Shown here: positions 32,876-43,544 of the stretch, one piece after another
Layout of the letters: the number at the start of each line of letters is the position of its first letter
Position numbering within the stretch: position 1 is the first letter of the stretch
From: Cellulomonas sp.
GTDB lineage: Bacteria > Actinomycetota > Actinomycetes > Actinomycetales > Cellulomonadaceae
DNA: 48,851 nucleotides
Assembly (NCBI GenBank): GCA_012927595.1
Contig: JABBOW010000090.1
Location: 1 to 48,851 of the forward strand
Reading direction: 5' to 3'
Notes under the pieces: model-generated
Told to the model about the DNA's origin: nothing
Databases searched by the model: none
The model's input: the letters and a program-made list of their open reading frames with translations, nothing else
Program-made: the position numbers and the translations under genes

Positions 32876-33668
32876 GGGCGGCGACGAGGACCAGCGCGAT
32901 CGCTACCGACGCGAGGATCTCGCCGAGCCCGACGGCGCGCGGCGTGGCGCGCGGCCAGAGCCGGGGCACGAGACCTGCTCGCACCGCGAGCGCGGCGAAC
33001 AGCACGCCCGCCCAGGGGCTCCACACGAACGCGGGGACGCAGGCCAGCGCGTGGTACCCGACGGACTCGATGTACCGACGCCGGTCGCCGCGGTCGCGGA
33101 TCATCGTCTTGACGTACAGCGCCGTGCCGAAGAAGTAGACGAGCACGAGCCCCGCGACGGCCCAGGCGGCACCGTCGGACGCGCCGGGGAGCCACGTCCA
33201 TCCGTTGGTCGCGCCCGATCCCAGGCCTGCCGCGACGACGACCATGGCGCTCGCCGCGACCATCGTCACGCCGTCGTTGACGAGCGAGCGGTCCGTGCGG
33301 CGCACCGAGTGCCACAGGCTGGCCGCGAGGAGCGGTGCGTACACGACACCCCAGGTGACGAGCGCCGGACGGCTCGCGAGCAGAGCAAGCCCGAGCGCGG
33401 TGGTGACGAGCGCGTAGGCGCGCACCGGCGGGGCGTAGCGGGCCTTGCGACCGGACCGCAGCCAGAGCCCTGTCGCGAAGAACGCGAGGTACGCCGCGAG
33501 CCACGCGACGCCCAGCAGGACGTGACGCCACGTCGGCCCGGCGCGCAGCGCGCCCACGACCACGGGAAGGATGAGCATCGCCCACGCGCCGTGCTGGTTC
33601 GGGACCCAGCCGGGCCCGCGGCGCCGACGGGCCGGGGTGCGCCCCGTGCCGCTCGCGGACGCAGTCAC
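32871..33668 (-). CDS. YwiC-like family membrane protein
   Basis: This 265-aa integral membrane protein has about eight hydrophobic segments and the family signature PNQHGAWAMLILPVVVGALR near the N-terminus. VYFFGTALYVKTMIRDRGD and YIESVGYHALACVPAFV are also conserved-looking. Members of this family have no proven activity. The GTG start at 33668 overlaps the stop of the HAD gene (GTGA). Confidence 0.85.
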   Translation of the reverse strand: MTASASGTGRTPARRRRGPGWVPNQHGAWAMLILPVVVGALRAGPTWRHVLLGVAWLAAYLAFFATGLWLRSGRKARYAPPVRAYALVTTALGLALLASRPALVTWGVVYAPLLAASLWHSVRRTDRSLVNDGVTMVAASAMVVVAAGLGSGATNGWTWLPGASDGAAWAVAGLVLVYFFGTALYVKTMIRDRGDRRRYIESVGYHALACVPAFVWSPWAGVLFAALAVRAGLVPRLWPRATPRAVGLGEILASVAIALVLVAAR

Positions 33669-34438
33669 ACGCGCGAGACGAGGTCCGCGATCGAGTCGAC
33701 GACGTGGCTCGGCCGGAACGGGAACCGCTCGATGTCGGCGGCCCTCGTCGACCCGGTGAGCACGAGGAAGGTCTGCAGGCCGGCCTCGATCCCGGCCACG
33801 ATGTCGGTGTCCATCCGGTCGCCGACCATGGCTGTCGTCTCGGAGTGCGCGTCGATCCGGTTGAGGGCCGAGCGGAACATCATGGGGTTCGGCTTGCCGA
33901 CGAAGTAGGGCTTGCGACCCGTCGCGGCGGTGATCATCGCGGCGACCGCGCCCGTCGCGGGGAGGTCGCCCGCGGCGCTCGGACCGGTCACGTCGGGGTT
34001 CGTCGCGATGAAGCGCGCGCCACCCTTGATGAGCCGGATCGCCTTCGTGATGGCCTCGAACGAGTACGTGCGGGTCTCGCCGAGCACCACGTAGTCCGGG
34101 TCGGTGTCGGTGAGCGTGTACCCGACCTCCCAGAGCGCCGTCGTCAGGCCGGCCTCGCCGATCGTGTAGGCGCTGCCGCCCGGGACCTGGTCGTCGAGGA
34201 ACTGCGCGGTCGCGAGCGCCGAGGTCCAGATGGCGTCCTCGGGCACGTCGAGACCCGACGACGCGAGGCGCGCGTGCAGGTCACGCGGCGTGAAGATCGA
34301 GTTGTTCGTCAGGACCAGGAACGGCCGACCGGCGTCCCGCAGTGCGCGCACGAAGTCGGCGGCGCCGAGCAGTGCCGTGCCCTCGTGGACCAGCACGCCG
34401 TCCATGTCGGTCAGCCAGCTGCGGATCTCCCGGGTCAT
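33665..34438 (-). CDS. HAD-IIA family hydrolase (NagD-like phosphatase)
   Basis: This 257-aa cytoplasmic phosphatase has motif I WLTDMDGVLVHEGTAL (nucleophile Asp and acid/base Asp), motif II VLTNNS, the HAD-IIA cap, Lys in YFVGKPNPMMFRSALNR and motif IV AMVGDRMDTDIVAGIEAGL. Family members dephosphorylate nucleotides or sugar phosphates; the substrate here is unknown. The ATG start is 33 bp after the DedA stop. It is co-directional with DedA and the YwiC-like gene and probably in one operon. Confidence 0.92.
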   Translation of the reverse strand: MTREIRSWLTDMDGVLVHEGTALLGAADFVRALRDAGRPFLVLTNNSIFTPRDLHARLASSGLDVPEDAIWTSALATAQFLDDQVPGGSAYTIGEAGLTTALWEVGYTLTDTDPDYVVLGETRTYSFEAITKAIRLIKGGARFIATNPDVTGPSAAGDLPATGAVAAMITAATGRKPYFVGKPNPMMFRSALNRIDAHSETTAMVGDRMDTDIVAGIEAGLQTFLVLTGSTRAADIERFPFRPSHVVDSIADLVSRV

Positions 34439-34471
34439 GGTGTCCTTGCGGCTCGGTGGGACGGAGAGCGG

Positions 34472-35191
34472 TCAGAGAGGCTGGTCGGCCGTCTCGTCGG
34501 CGAGCACGGCCGCGGGGGCCCGACGCGCCGCGAGCCACGAGCGCACGAGCTTGAGCCCGATCGGCGCGACCGAGACCAGCACGACCCCGATGAGCAGGAA
34601 CTCGATGTTGGCCTTGATGAACGGGACGTTGCCGAGCGCGTAGCCGAGCAGTGTCACGCCGACGCCCCAGAGCAGCGCGCCGACCAGGTCGAACGAGACG
34701 TAGTGCCGATATGACATGCGTCCGACGCCCGCGGCCACAGGCGCGTACGTCCGCACGAACGGGATGAACCGCGCGACGATGATCGTCCGGCCGCCGTACC
34801 GCTCGAAGTAGGCGTTCGTCTCGTCGATGTGGCGGCGCTTGAAGATGCGCGAGTCGGGCCGGTCGAACACCTTGGGACCCATCGTGCGGCCGATCCAGTA
34901 CGCGGACTGGTCGCCGCCGAACGCCGCGAGGAACAGCAGCAGGCAGAGCAGCCACAGCGGGAAGTGCAGGCGGTCCTGCGCGACCAGCGCGCCCGCGGTG
35001 AACAGCAGGGAGTCGCCCGGGAGCAGCGGGAACAGCAGCCCCGTCTCGATGAAGACCACGATCACGACGCCGATGAGCGCGTAGGCGCCGAACGACTCGA
35101 TCAGGTGATCGGGGTTGAGGAAGCTGGGTCCGAGGGTCGCCAGGTGACCGGAGCCGGACACGGCTGCGGTGAGGGCGGTCAGTGCGAGCAC
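34472..35191 (-). CDS. DedA family membrane protein
   Basis: This 239-aa protein of the DedA/VTT family is involved in lipid (undecaprenyl-phosphate or phosphatidylethanolamine-type) recycling and membrane homeostasis in characterised members. It shows ETGLLFPLLPGDSLLFTAGA, GDQSAYWIGRTMGPKVF and YGGRTIIVARFIPFVRTYAP, the latter with the R-x3-P-x-R-T motif, then VAAGVGRMSYRHY. Hydrophobic helices near both ends fit the family. The start is GTG at 35191. Divergent from purT. Confidence 0.92.
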   Translation of the reverse strand: MLALTALTAAVSGSGHLATLGPSFLNPDHLIESFGAYALIGVVIVVFIETGLLFPLLPGDSLLFTAGALVAQDRLHFPLWLLCLLLFLAAFGGDQSAYWIGRTMGPKVFDRPDSRIFKRRHIDETNAYFERYGGRTIIVARFIPFVRTYAPVAAGVGRMSYRHYVSFDLVGALLWGVGVTLLGYALGNVPFIKANIEFLLIGVVLVSVAPIGLKLVRSWLAARRAPAAVLADETADQPL

Positions 35192-35283
35192 GGGTCCAGG
35201 GTACGGGTGCGGATGTGTCCTGACCCGACGGACGACGTGAAGACCCCGTACGGCTGTGCCCGGGGACTGGGAGAATCGCCCGC

Positions 35284-36487
35284 ATGACCTCTCCCCTGCC
35301 GTCGACTCCCCTTCCGTCGACTCCCGCGCCGTCGGCCACGCCGGGCACGCTCGGTACCCCGCTGACCCCGGGCGCGACCCGCGTGCTGCTGCTCGGGGCG
35401 GGTGAGCTCGGCAAGGAGGTCGCCATCGAGCTGCAGCGCCTCGGGGTCGAGGTCGTCGCGGCCGACCGGTACCCCGACGCCCCGGCGATGCAGGTTGCGC
35501 ACCGGTCGCACGTGCTCGACATGCTCGACCCCGACGCGCTGCGCGCGCTGCTGAGTGCCGAGCGCCCCCACGTCGTCATCCCCGAGATCGAGGCGATCGC
35601 GACCCACGTGCTGGTTGAGGCGGAGGCTGTCGGCGTGCGCGTCGTGCCCACCGCACGCGCGACCGTGCTGACGATGGACCGCGAGGGCATCCGCCGGCTC
35701 GCCGCCGAGGAGCTGGGGCTGCGCACGGCGCCGTACCGTCATGTCGTCCGCGGGCAAGGGCCAGTCGGTCGTGCGGGCGGACGACGACGTCGCGACCGCG
35801 TGGGAGCACGCGCAGCACGGCGGTCGCGCCACGGGCTCGGCGGACGGCACGCCGGTGCGTGTCATCGTCGAGGGGTTCGTCGCGTTCGACTCCGAGATCA
35901 CCCTGCTCACTGTCCGGCACGTCGGCGGGACGACGTTCTGCGACCCGATCGGCCACGTGCAGGTCGACGGCGACTACCGCGAGTCCTGGCAGCCGGCCGC
36001 GCTCACGCCCGCCACGCTCGACGAGGCCCGGCGCGTCGCGGCGACCGTGACCGGTGCGCTCGGCGGCTGGGGGGTGTTCGGCGTCGAGCTGTTCGTCGTC
36101 GGCGAGCGCGTGCTGTTCTCCGAGGTGTCGCCCAGGCCGCACGACACCGGGCTGGTCACGCTCGTGTCGCAGGACCTCTCGCAGTTCGCGCTCCACGCGC
36201 GCGCCGTGCTCGGGCTGCCCGTGGGCGACGTGCTGCGGCTCGGCGCGCGGGACGGGCAGGGTGCTGCGGCGTCGTGCGCGGTGCTCGCGGAGGGCACGGG
36301 CGTGCCGGTGTTCTCCGGTGTTGACGCGGCCCTCGCGGTGCCGACCGCGCAGGTGCGCCTGTTCGGCAAGCCGTCCGTCGCGGGCCGACGCCGGGTCGCC
36401 GTGACGCTCGCTCGCGGCGGGGACGTCGATGAGGCACGGGAGCGTGCGCGGGCGAGCGCGGCGGCCCTGCGGGTCGAGCTGACGTGA
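35284..36487 (+). pseudogene. purT: Formate-dependent GAR transformylase PurT, internal deletion and frame change
   Basis: PurT makes formyl-GAR from GAR, formate and ATP. The first frame (from ATG 35284) gives the pre-ATP-grasp domain, [20 protein letters not shown] and [20 protein letters not shown], to [10 protein letters not shown]. At 35738-35741 the sequence jumps to another frame reading [20 protein letters not shown], then [36 protein letters not shown] and the rest of the enzyme to 36487. In intact PurT, 22-23 residues, including the Lys-containing strand of the ATP-grasp fold (xxPCVVKPV), lie between these two blocks. About 70 nt are therefore missing, and not a multiple of three. 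No working enzyme can be made as read. A local sequence error is the alternative. Confidence 0.85.
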
Positions 36488-37264
36488 CCCGCGCCGGCTC
36501 GCACGATCTCACCGAGGACGCCTCGACCGGGCGCGTCGAGAGCCCTGTCGTTGAGAGCCCTGTCGTCGAGAGCGCCGTGGTCGAGGGCGTCGTCGGCGTC
36601 GGCCCGTGGCCGGGCGGCCCGCGCGCGTGGCCGGCTTGCCGGGCCCGACGGCGCGTCCCGCTACGACCCGGACCTGCTCGCGCACGGCGACCGGCGCAAC
36701 GTTGTCGACCGCTACCGGTACTGGACGCTCGAGGCAGTCGTCGCGGACCTCGACACCCACCGCCACCCGTTCCACGTCGCGATCGAGAACTGGGCGCACG
36801 ACATGAACATCGGGTCCGTCGTGCGGACCGCGAACGCGTTCGCCGCTGCCGAGGTGCACATCGTCGGGCGGCGCCGCTGGAACCGTCGAGGTGCGATGGT
36901 CACCGACCGGTACCAGCACATCCGCCGCCACCCGACGGTCGAGGACCTGCTGACGTGGTCGCGCACCGCAGGTCCGGCCGGTGCCCCGCTGCCCGTCCTC
37001 GGCATCGACAACCTCCCGGGGTCCGTCCCGCTCGAGGGGTACCCGCTGCCGCGCGGCTGCGTGCTGCTCTTCGGTCAGGAGAGCGTCGGCCTGTCGGACG
37101 AGGCACGCGCGGCCGCGGTCGACGTGCTGCACATCGCCCAGTTCGGCTCGACCCGCTCGATCAACGCCGGTGCGGCCGCCGCGATCGCGATGCACGCGTG
37201 GATCGCCCGCCACGCGGACGCGCCGGGGTGCGGTTCGGCGGGTGCAGGCACGCCCGCTGGGTAG
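36484..37264 (+). pseudogene. TrmH/SpoU-family rRNA/tRNA 2'-O-methyltransferase, frameshifted near its start
   Basis: The GTG at 36484 overlaps the purT stop (GTGA) and encodes a VESPV-repeat leader and VVGVGPWPGG, the usual start of this actinobacterial SpoU protein. The rest of the enzyme (RYDPDLLAHGDRRNVVDRYR, FHVAIENWAHDMNIGSVVRT, ANAFAAAEVHIVGRRRWNRR, VLLFGQESVGLSDEA, IAQFGSTRSINAGAAAAIAM) is in another frame. The SAM-binding trefoil-knot motifs NIGSVVRTANA, GQESVGL and the final SINAG...AIA are intact. The switch lies in the CG-run at about 36618-36635, a +1 or -2 change. If translation began at TTG 36551, the methyltransferase domain alone could still be made, so the gene may retain function. 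Confidence 0.75.
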
Positions 37265-37269
37265 GACGT

Positions 37270-37291
37270 CCCGGCCGTGCCCACGGCCGGG
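37270..37291. terminator. Hairpin after the TrmH-like gene
   Basis: CCCGGCCGTG-CC-CACGGCCGGG is a perfect 10-bp stem with a 2-nt loop, five bases after the stop codon. It lacks a T-tract but is well placed to terminate the purT-trmH transcript before the fba promoter region. Confidence 0.7.
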
Positions 37292-37303
37292 CGTGAAAGA
37301 ATC

Positions 37304-37316
37304 GTGACGAAGTCAC
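37304..37316. promoter_or_regulatory. Palindrome in the fba upstream region
   Basis: GTGAC-GAA-GTCAC is a perfect 5-bp inverted repeat with a 3-bp centre, about 40-75 bp before the aldolase coding sequence. It could be an operator or chance; no matching regulator is identified. Confidence 0.3.
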
Positions 37317-37380
37317 CACCCCCCTTCTAACACCCGGGGATCCCTCGGAGGGCAGAGCAACCCCCGAGGTCTACACCGAG

Positions 37381-38370
<990 letters not shown>

Positions 38371-38396
38371 CACCCGCGCACCACCTGCACGACCCA

Positions 38397-38416
38397 GCCG
38401 GGCCCTCGGGCCCGGC
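38397..38416. terminator. Bidirectional hairpin between fba and the STAS gene
   Basis: GCCGGGCCC-TC-GGGCCCGGC is a perfect 9-bp stem with a 2-nt loop, 26 bp after the fba stop and 12 bp after the convergent STAS stop. No T-tract. Confidence 0.75.
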
Positions 38417-38428
38417 AGGTTCAGCGCC

Positions 38429-38866
38429 TCAGGGGGTCAGGCTGCCGTCGCCGCGCGCCTCGAACTGGGTCTCGTCGTCGTCGTCGATCACGTCGAGCAG
38501 CTCGCCGATGCGGGTGACCTCGAGGAGGAACCGCACGGTGGGCGGGACCCGCAGCAGCCGGACGCGATGGCCGCTCCGGGTCGCGAGGCGGGCGAGGAAG
38601 GCGACGCCCGAGGAGTCCATGAAGGTCACGTGGTGGGTGTCGACCTCGATGGGGAGGCCGGCCTGCTCGGCGTCGGCCGTCGCCTGGTGGAGATCGGTCC
38701 CGAGGTCGGCGTCTATCTCGCCCGACAGGACGATGCGCGTGCGGTCAGCGCCGAGGATCACGTGGACCGTTCCGGGTTCGCCGCGGAGCGGAGCGCTGCG
38801 GTCGGCGTGGCGGCCCGTGCCGTCCTCAGCGGGCCCGCGACCCGTCCGGCTGTTAGCGTCGCGCAC
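38429..38866 (-). CDS. STAS-domain anti-sigma-factor antagonist, paralog 1
   Basis: About 145 aa. The STAS fold occupies residues ~30-130: VHVILGADRTRIVLSGEIDA, IEVDTHHVTFMDSSGVAFLA and RLLRVPPTVRFLLEVTRIGE. The Ser in MDSSG is the site phosphorylated in SpoIIAA/RsbV-type antagonists. The GTG at 38866 is chosen as start because AGGAG stands four bases upstream; the frame is open to 38911. It is divergent from, and 98 bp away from, the PP2C/HATPase protein, which could both phosphorylate and dephosphorylate it. A highly acidic tail (IDDDDETQFEARG) is unusual. Confidence 0.87.
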   Translation of the reverse strand: MRDANSRTGRGPAEDGTGRHADRSAPLRGEPGTVHVILGADRTRIVLSGEIDADLGTDLHQATADAEQAGLPIEVDTHHVTFMDSSGVAFLARLATRSGHRVRLLRVPPTVRFLLEVTRIGELLDVIDDDDETQFEARGDGSLTP

Positions 38867-38964
38867 GATGCTCCTCTCCGGAGGAGGGCGCCCGCCCTCG
38901 GTTCCCGGCACGTGCCCAGTCCACGGTCGGACTCACGGCATGGGGGAACGCTAGACGATGGGAG

Positions 38965-41124
38965 GTGGTCGCGGTCAATTCTTCGGCGATCGATCCGCTT
39001 TCTGACGCTCTGGCGGAGGTGTGCGGGAGGGCCTTCCGGGCTGCCGACGTCCCCATGTGCATCGCCGCGGCGGGCACGCCTGTTCAGACGATCGTCTGGG
39101 TCAACGACGCGTTCGTCCGGCGCACCGGGTTCACCGTCGATCAGATCGTCGGCCAGGCGCCGGGCTGGCTCCTCGGGCCGGACACGGACCCCGAGCCGAT
39201 CGACAGGTTCCGGTCAGCGATCGCCGACGGGCAGCCGTGGGCCGAGACGTTGCGCACGGTGGCCGCTGACGGCACACCGTCCTGGACGCGGGTGTCAAGC
39301 GCTCCTGTCACAGGCGAACGGGGCACGATCACGCACTGGTTCTACGTCCTCGTCGATGTCACCGACCTCGAGGAGCGCCACCGGGAGCAGCTCGCCGAGG
39401 TCGAGCGCGAGCGCCGCGAACGGACGAGCATCGGTATCATCTCGCGGATCTCCGACATCCTCATGGATCTTGACGACCCGAGCGCGCTCGGTGAGGTCGC
39501 GGGCGTCCTGGACCATTCCGTCGTGCGGTGGGCAGACTTCTACCTCGAGGACGACGACGGGATTCGGCTGGCCGACGGCAGCGCCACACGCGCATACCGG
39601 GTCGGACGTCGGCATCCAGCGGTCGTCGAGGTCGCAGCGGTAGCGCGGGACACCGAGGTGTCGCCCCTGACGGAGACGTCGCCGCGTACGTACAGGGCCG
39701 ATCCGGTCAGAGCGCTGCTGGACGGCGTGCGCACCGAGCCCGTCGACCTGGACCTCACGACGGACGACTCGTCGAGCGTGTCCGCGTGGCTCGCCGACCA
39801 GGTGCGCAAGGCCGTGGAGGCACTGCCCGATGCGCCGGCCCGCGTCGTCGTGCTGCCGGTGCCGGGCCGTCGCCGGGTCCTCGGGGTGCTCGTCGTGGTC
39901 CCCTGGGGCGGGACCGACGCGGCCACGATCGACAGCTCGGTCGGGACGGTGCTCCGGCTCACCACGCGCCGCGTCGGGCTCGCCGTCGACAACGTCCGGC
40001 TGTACGAGCGCGAGCACCGGGTCGCTGAGACGCTGCAGCGCTCGATGCTGCCCGAGCAGGCCGACGTCGACGGCCTCGACGTCTGGACGTACTACGCGCC
40101 GAGCTCCGCGCATGCCCAGGTCGGCGGCGACTGGTTCGACGTCGTGGCGATCGACGCGGACGTCGTGGGTGTCGTCATCGGGGACGTCGTGGGTCACGAC
40201 ATCGAGGCTGCGGCGTCGATGGGCCAGCTGCGCTCGGTCGTGCGGACCTACGCGTTCGAGGTCCGGACTCCCGGGCTCGTCCTGGAACGCGTCGACCAGC
40301 TCGTCGCCGGCATGCGGATCCCCCGACCCGCGGCTCTCGTCCTGATGACGCTCACGCGCACGGGCGACACGTGGCAGCTCGCGTACTCCCGTGCAGGCCA
40401 CCTGCCGGGGCTGCTGGTGCGCGACGGCCACGTGACCGAGCTCGACGGGGCCGGTGGGCGGCTGATCGGCATCTCCGTCGGCACCCGCACGACGTCCGAG
40501 ATCCCGCTGGAACCCGGCGACGTCCTGGTCCTCTATACCGACGGCCTCATCGAGCGGCGCGACCGCGCGCTGCGCGCAGGCCTCGCTGCGCTGCGCGACG
40601 CCGCCGCGTCAGTCACCGCGACAGACGCTGCGGGCATCGGCGAGGACTTGCTCGCGCGCCTCGCCGACGACCCCGAGGACGACGTGGCGGTCGTCGTCGT
40701 GCGCGTCCCTGACCCGGCGGTCGACGGGTCGGTCGCGCGCAGCCCGCGCTCACGTCGGTGGCGGCTGGCGAGCGAACCCGCGGCGGCCGGTCGTGCCCGG
40801 CACGCGGTCGTGCGCACGTGCGAAGCCTGGGGTCTTACCTGCGGCCCGAGCGCCGAGCTGGTCGTCTCCGAGCTCGTCGCGAACGCGGTGCTGCACGGGT
40901 GGGGGCACGTTCTGCTGCGACTCGACGACACGCAGGACGGGCTCCGGATCGAGATCGAGGACGCCAACCCGGCGCCGCCCGTGACGACCGACGGTCACCG
41001 TGGGCGGGTCGGCGGGTTCGGCATGCAGATCGTCGAGCGTCTGGCGGACTGGGGCTGGCGGCCGGCCGGCACGGGCAAGGTCGTGTGGGCGAAGATCCGG
41101 GATGCCGAGGACACCGACGACTGA
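38965..41124 (+). CDS. PAS-PP2C phosphatase-HATPase hybrid regulator (RsbU/RsbW-like)
   Basis: A 719-aa signalling protein. Residues ~15-135 form a PAS domain (QTIVWVNDAFVRRTGFTVDQ, ITHWFYVLVDVTDLEER). A coiled coil and GAF-like region follow (about 150-350). The PP2C/SpoIIE domain (about 350-580) shows AETLQRSMLPEQ, QVGGDWFDVV, VIGDVVGHDIEAAASMGQ, SRAGHLPGLL, VLYTDGLIERRDRAL and DDVAVVVVR with all metal-binding Asp residues. The C-terminal HATPase_c domain (about 600-715) has ELVVSELVANAVLHG (N box), IEIEDANPAPP (G1) and GGFGMQIVERLADWGW (G2). It thus combines an antagonist phosphatase and an RsbW-like kinase. GTG 38965 is the start, though its GGAG is directly adjacent. Two STAS genes flank it. 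Confidence 0.9.
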   Translation: MVAVNSSAIDPLSDALAEVCGRAFRAADVPMCIAAAGTPVQTIVWVNDAFVRRTGFTVDQIVGQAPGWLLGPDTDPEPIDRFRSAIADGQPWAETLRTVAADGTPSWTRVSSAPVTGERGTITHWFYVLVDVTDLEERHREQLAEVERERRERTSIGIISRISDILMDLDDPSALGEVAGVLDHSVVRWADFYLEDDDGIRLADGSATRAYRVGRRHPAVVEVAAVARDTEVSPLTETSPRTYRADPVRALLDGVRTEPVDLDLTTDDSSSVSAWLADQVRKAVEALPDAPARVVVLPVPGRRRVLGVLVVVPWGGTDAATIDSSVGTVLRLTTRRVGLAVDNVRLYEREHRVAETLQRSMLPEQADVDGLDVWTYYAPSSAHAQVGGDWFDVVAIDADVVGVVIGDVVGHDIEAAASMGQLRSVVRTYAFEVRTPGLVLERVDQLVAGMRIPRPAALVLMTLTRTGDTWQLAYSRAGHLPGLLVRDGHVTELDGAGGRLIGISVGTRTTSEIPLEPGDVLVLYTDGLIERRDRALRAGLAALRDAAASVTATDAAGIGEDLLARLADDPEDDVAVVVVRVPDPAVDGSVARSPRSRRWRLASEPAAAGRARHAVVRTCEAWGLTCGPSAELVVSELVANAVLHGWGHVLLRLDDTQDGLRIEIEDANPAPPVTTDGHRGRVGGFGMQIVERLADWGWRPAGTGKVVWAKIRDAEDTDD

Positions 41125-41142
41125 AGGAGGGGACGTCGACGG

Positions 41143-41478
41143 CTAGGGGGTCGGCGCGTGCGACTCGACGTCGCACTCGGCCTGGATCTCGAACAGGTCG
41201 AGGACCCCGCACACGGACAGCACGAACAGGTCGCGCTCGTCGGCCCCGCGCAGCACCGTCTTGCTGTCCCGACCGTTGCCGGCGTCGGCGAGCGAGATGA
41301 GGAACGCGGCGCCCGTCGAGTCCATGAACGTGACGTTGCACATGTCGATGACGAGCCGGCTGCGCCGCATCCCTGCGATCTGAGCCCGGGCCTCGGGGAA
41401 CGTGTCCCGTTCGGCGACGTCGAGGTCACCCGCAAGGACGAGCGTCGTCTCCGACGGCGTTGCGACGACCTCGATCAT
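41143..41478 (-). CDS. STAS-domain anti-sigma-factor antagonist, paralog 2
   Basis: This 111-aa STAS protein begins MIEVVATPSETTLVLAGDLD, with VIDMCNVTFMDSTGAAFLIS carrying the phosphorylatable Ser and KTVLRGADERDLFVLSVCGV. The ATG at 41478 has AAGG six bases upstream; an ATG at 41484 lies directly against that site and is less likely. It is convergent with the PP2C/HATPase gene, separated by 18 bp. Compared with paralog 1 it lacks the N-terminal extension and has a short basic-free tail. The two probably act as alternative partners of the same kinase/phosphatase. Confidence 0.88.
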   Translation of the reverse strand: MIEVVATPSETTLVLAGDLDVAERDTFPEARAQIAGMRRSRLVIDMCNVTFMDSTGAAFLISLADAGNGRDSKTVLRGADERDLFVLSVCGVLDLFEIQAECDVESHAPTP

Positions 41479-41577
41479 CGACATCCTTAAGGTGCAGGGG
41501 GACAGGAGCGGGTGGCTTGACTCTAATGACGGTCGCCGCAGGCCGCACGTCGGGCCGCTCCGCGCCAGGATGGGGGC

Positions 41578-42003
41578 ATGAGCCATGACAACCTGCTGGG
41601 CCCCGAACCCGTCCGCCTTCCCGTCGACGGTCCGGACGCCGACGTGCGTGCCGCGCTGTCCGCCGGCGGGGACCTGCAGGACGCCGCGCGCGAGAACCCC
41701 GCGTCGCCGTACGCCTGGGCCCTGCTCGCGGAGCGCGCGCTGGCCGACGACGGTGACCCCGTGGCGGCCTACGCCTACGCCCGGACCGGGTACCACCGCG
41801 GGCTGGACGCGCTGCGCACGTCGGGCTGGCGCGGCCAGGGGCCGATCCCCGCCGACCATGAGCCGAACCTCGGGTTCCTGCGGGCCCTGCTCGCACTCGA
41901 AGAGGCGGCCGAGGCGATCGGCGAGGAGGACGAGGTCGAGCGGATCTCCCGGTTCCTCGCGGACTCGGGGACCTCCGAGGACGAGGTCTCCGGTCTGCGC
42001 TGA
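41578..42003 (+). CDS. DUF3151 domain-containing protein
   Basis: This 141-aa all-helical protein, conserved in actinobacteria, carries SHDNLLGPEPVRLP, ENPASPYAWALLAERAL, VAAYAYARTGYHRGLDALRT, GPIPADHEPNLGFLRALLAL and EAAEAIGEEDEVERISRFLA. The pattern is tetratricopeptide-like. Function unknown. In many actinobacteria DUF3151 sits near fba and purA, as here, which is synteny rather than evidence of role. The start is ATG 41578. Confidence 0.93.
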   Translation: MSHDNLLGPEPVRLPVDGPDADVRAALSAGGDLQDAARENPASPYAWALLAERALADDGDPVAAYAYARTGYHRGLDALRTSGWRGQGPIPADHEPNLGFLRALLALEEAAEAIGEEDEVERISRFLADSGTSEDEVSGLR

Positions 42004-42061
42004 CCGCTCGCCGGCTCGCGTCCGCGGCCGAGCCTGTGTCATGGATCCGACACCCCGATGA

Positions 42062-43486
<1,425 letters not shown>

Positions 43487-43494
43487 CCCGAGCT

Positions 43495-43519
43495 GTCGGG
43501 GGCACGGCCGCCCCCTGAC
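43495..43519. terminator. Bidirectional hairpin between purA and the RamB-like gene
   Basis: GTCGGGGGC and GCCCCCTGAC pair with one bulged T around ACGGCC. Nine bp after the purA stop and 26 bp after the convergent regulator's stop. Confidence 0.6.
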
Positions 43520-43544
43520 ACGGCGCGTCGGCGTAGGCCGTTCG

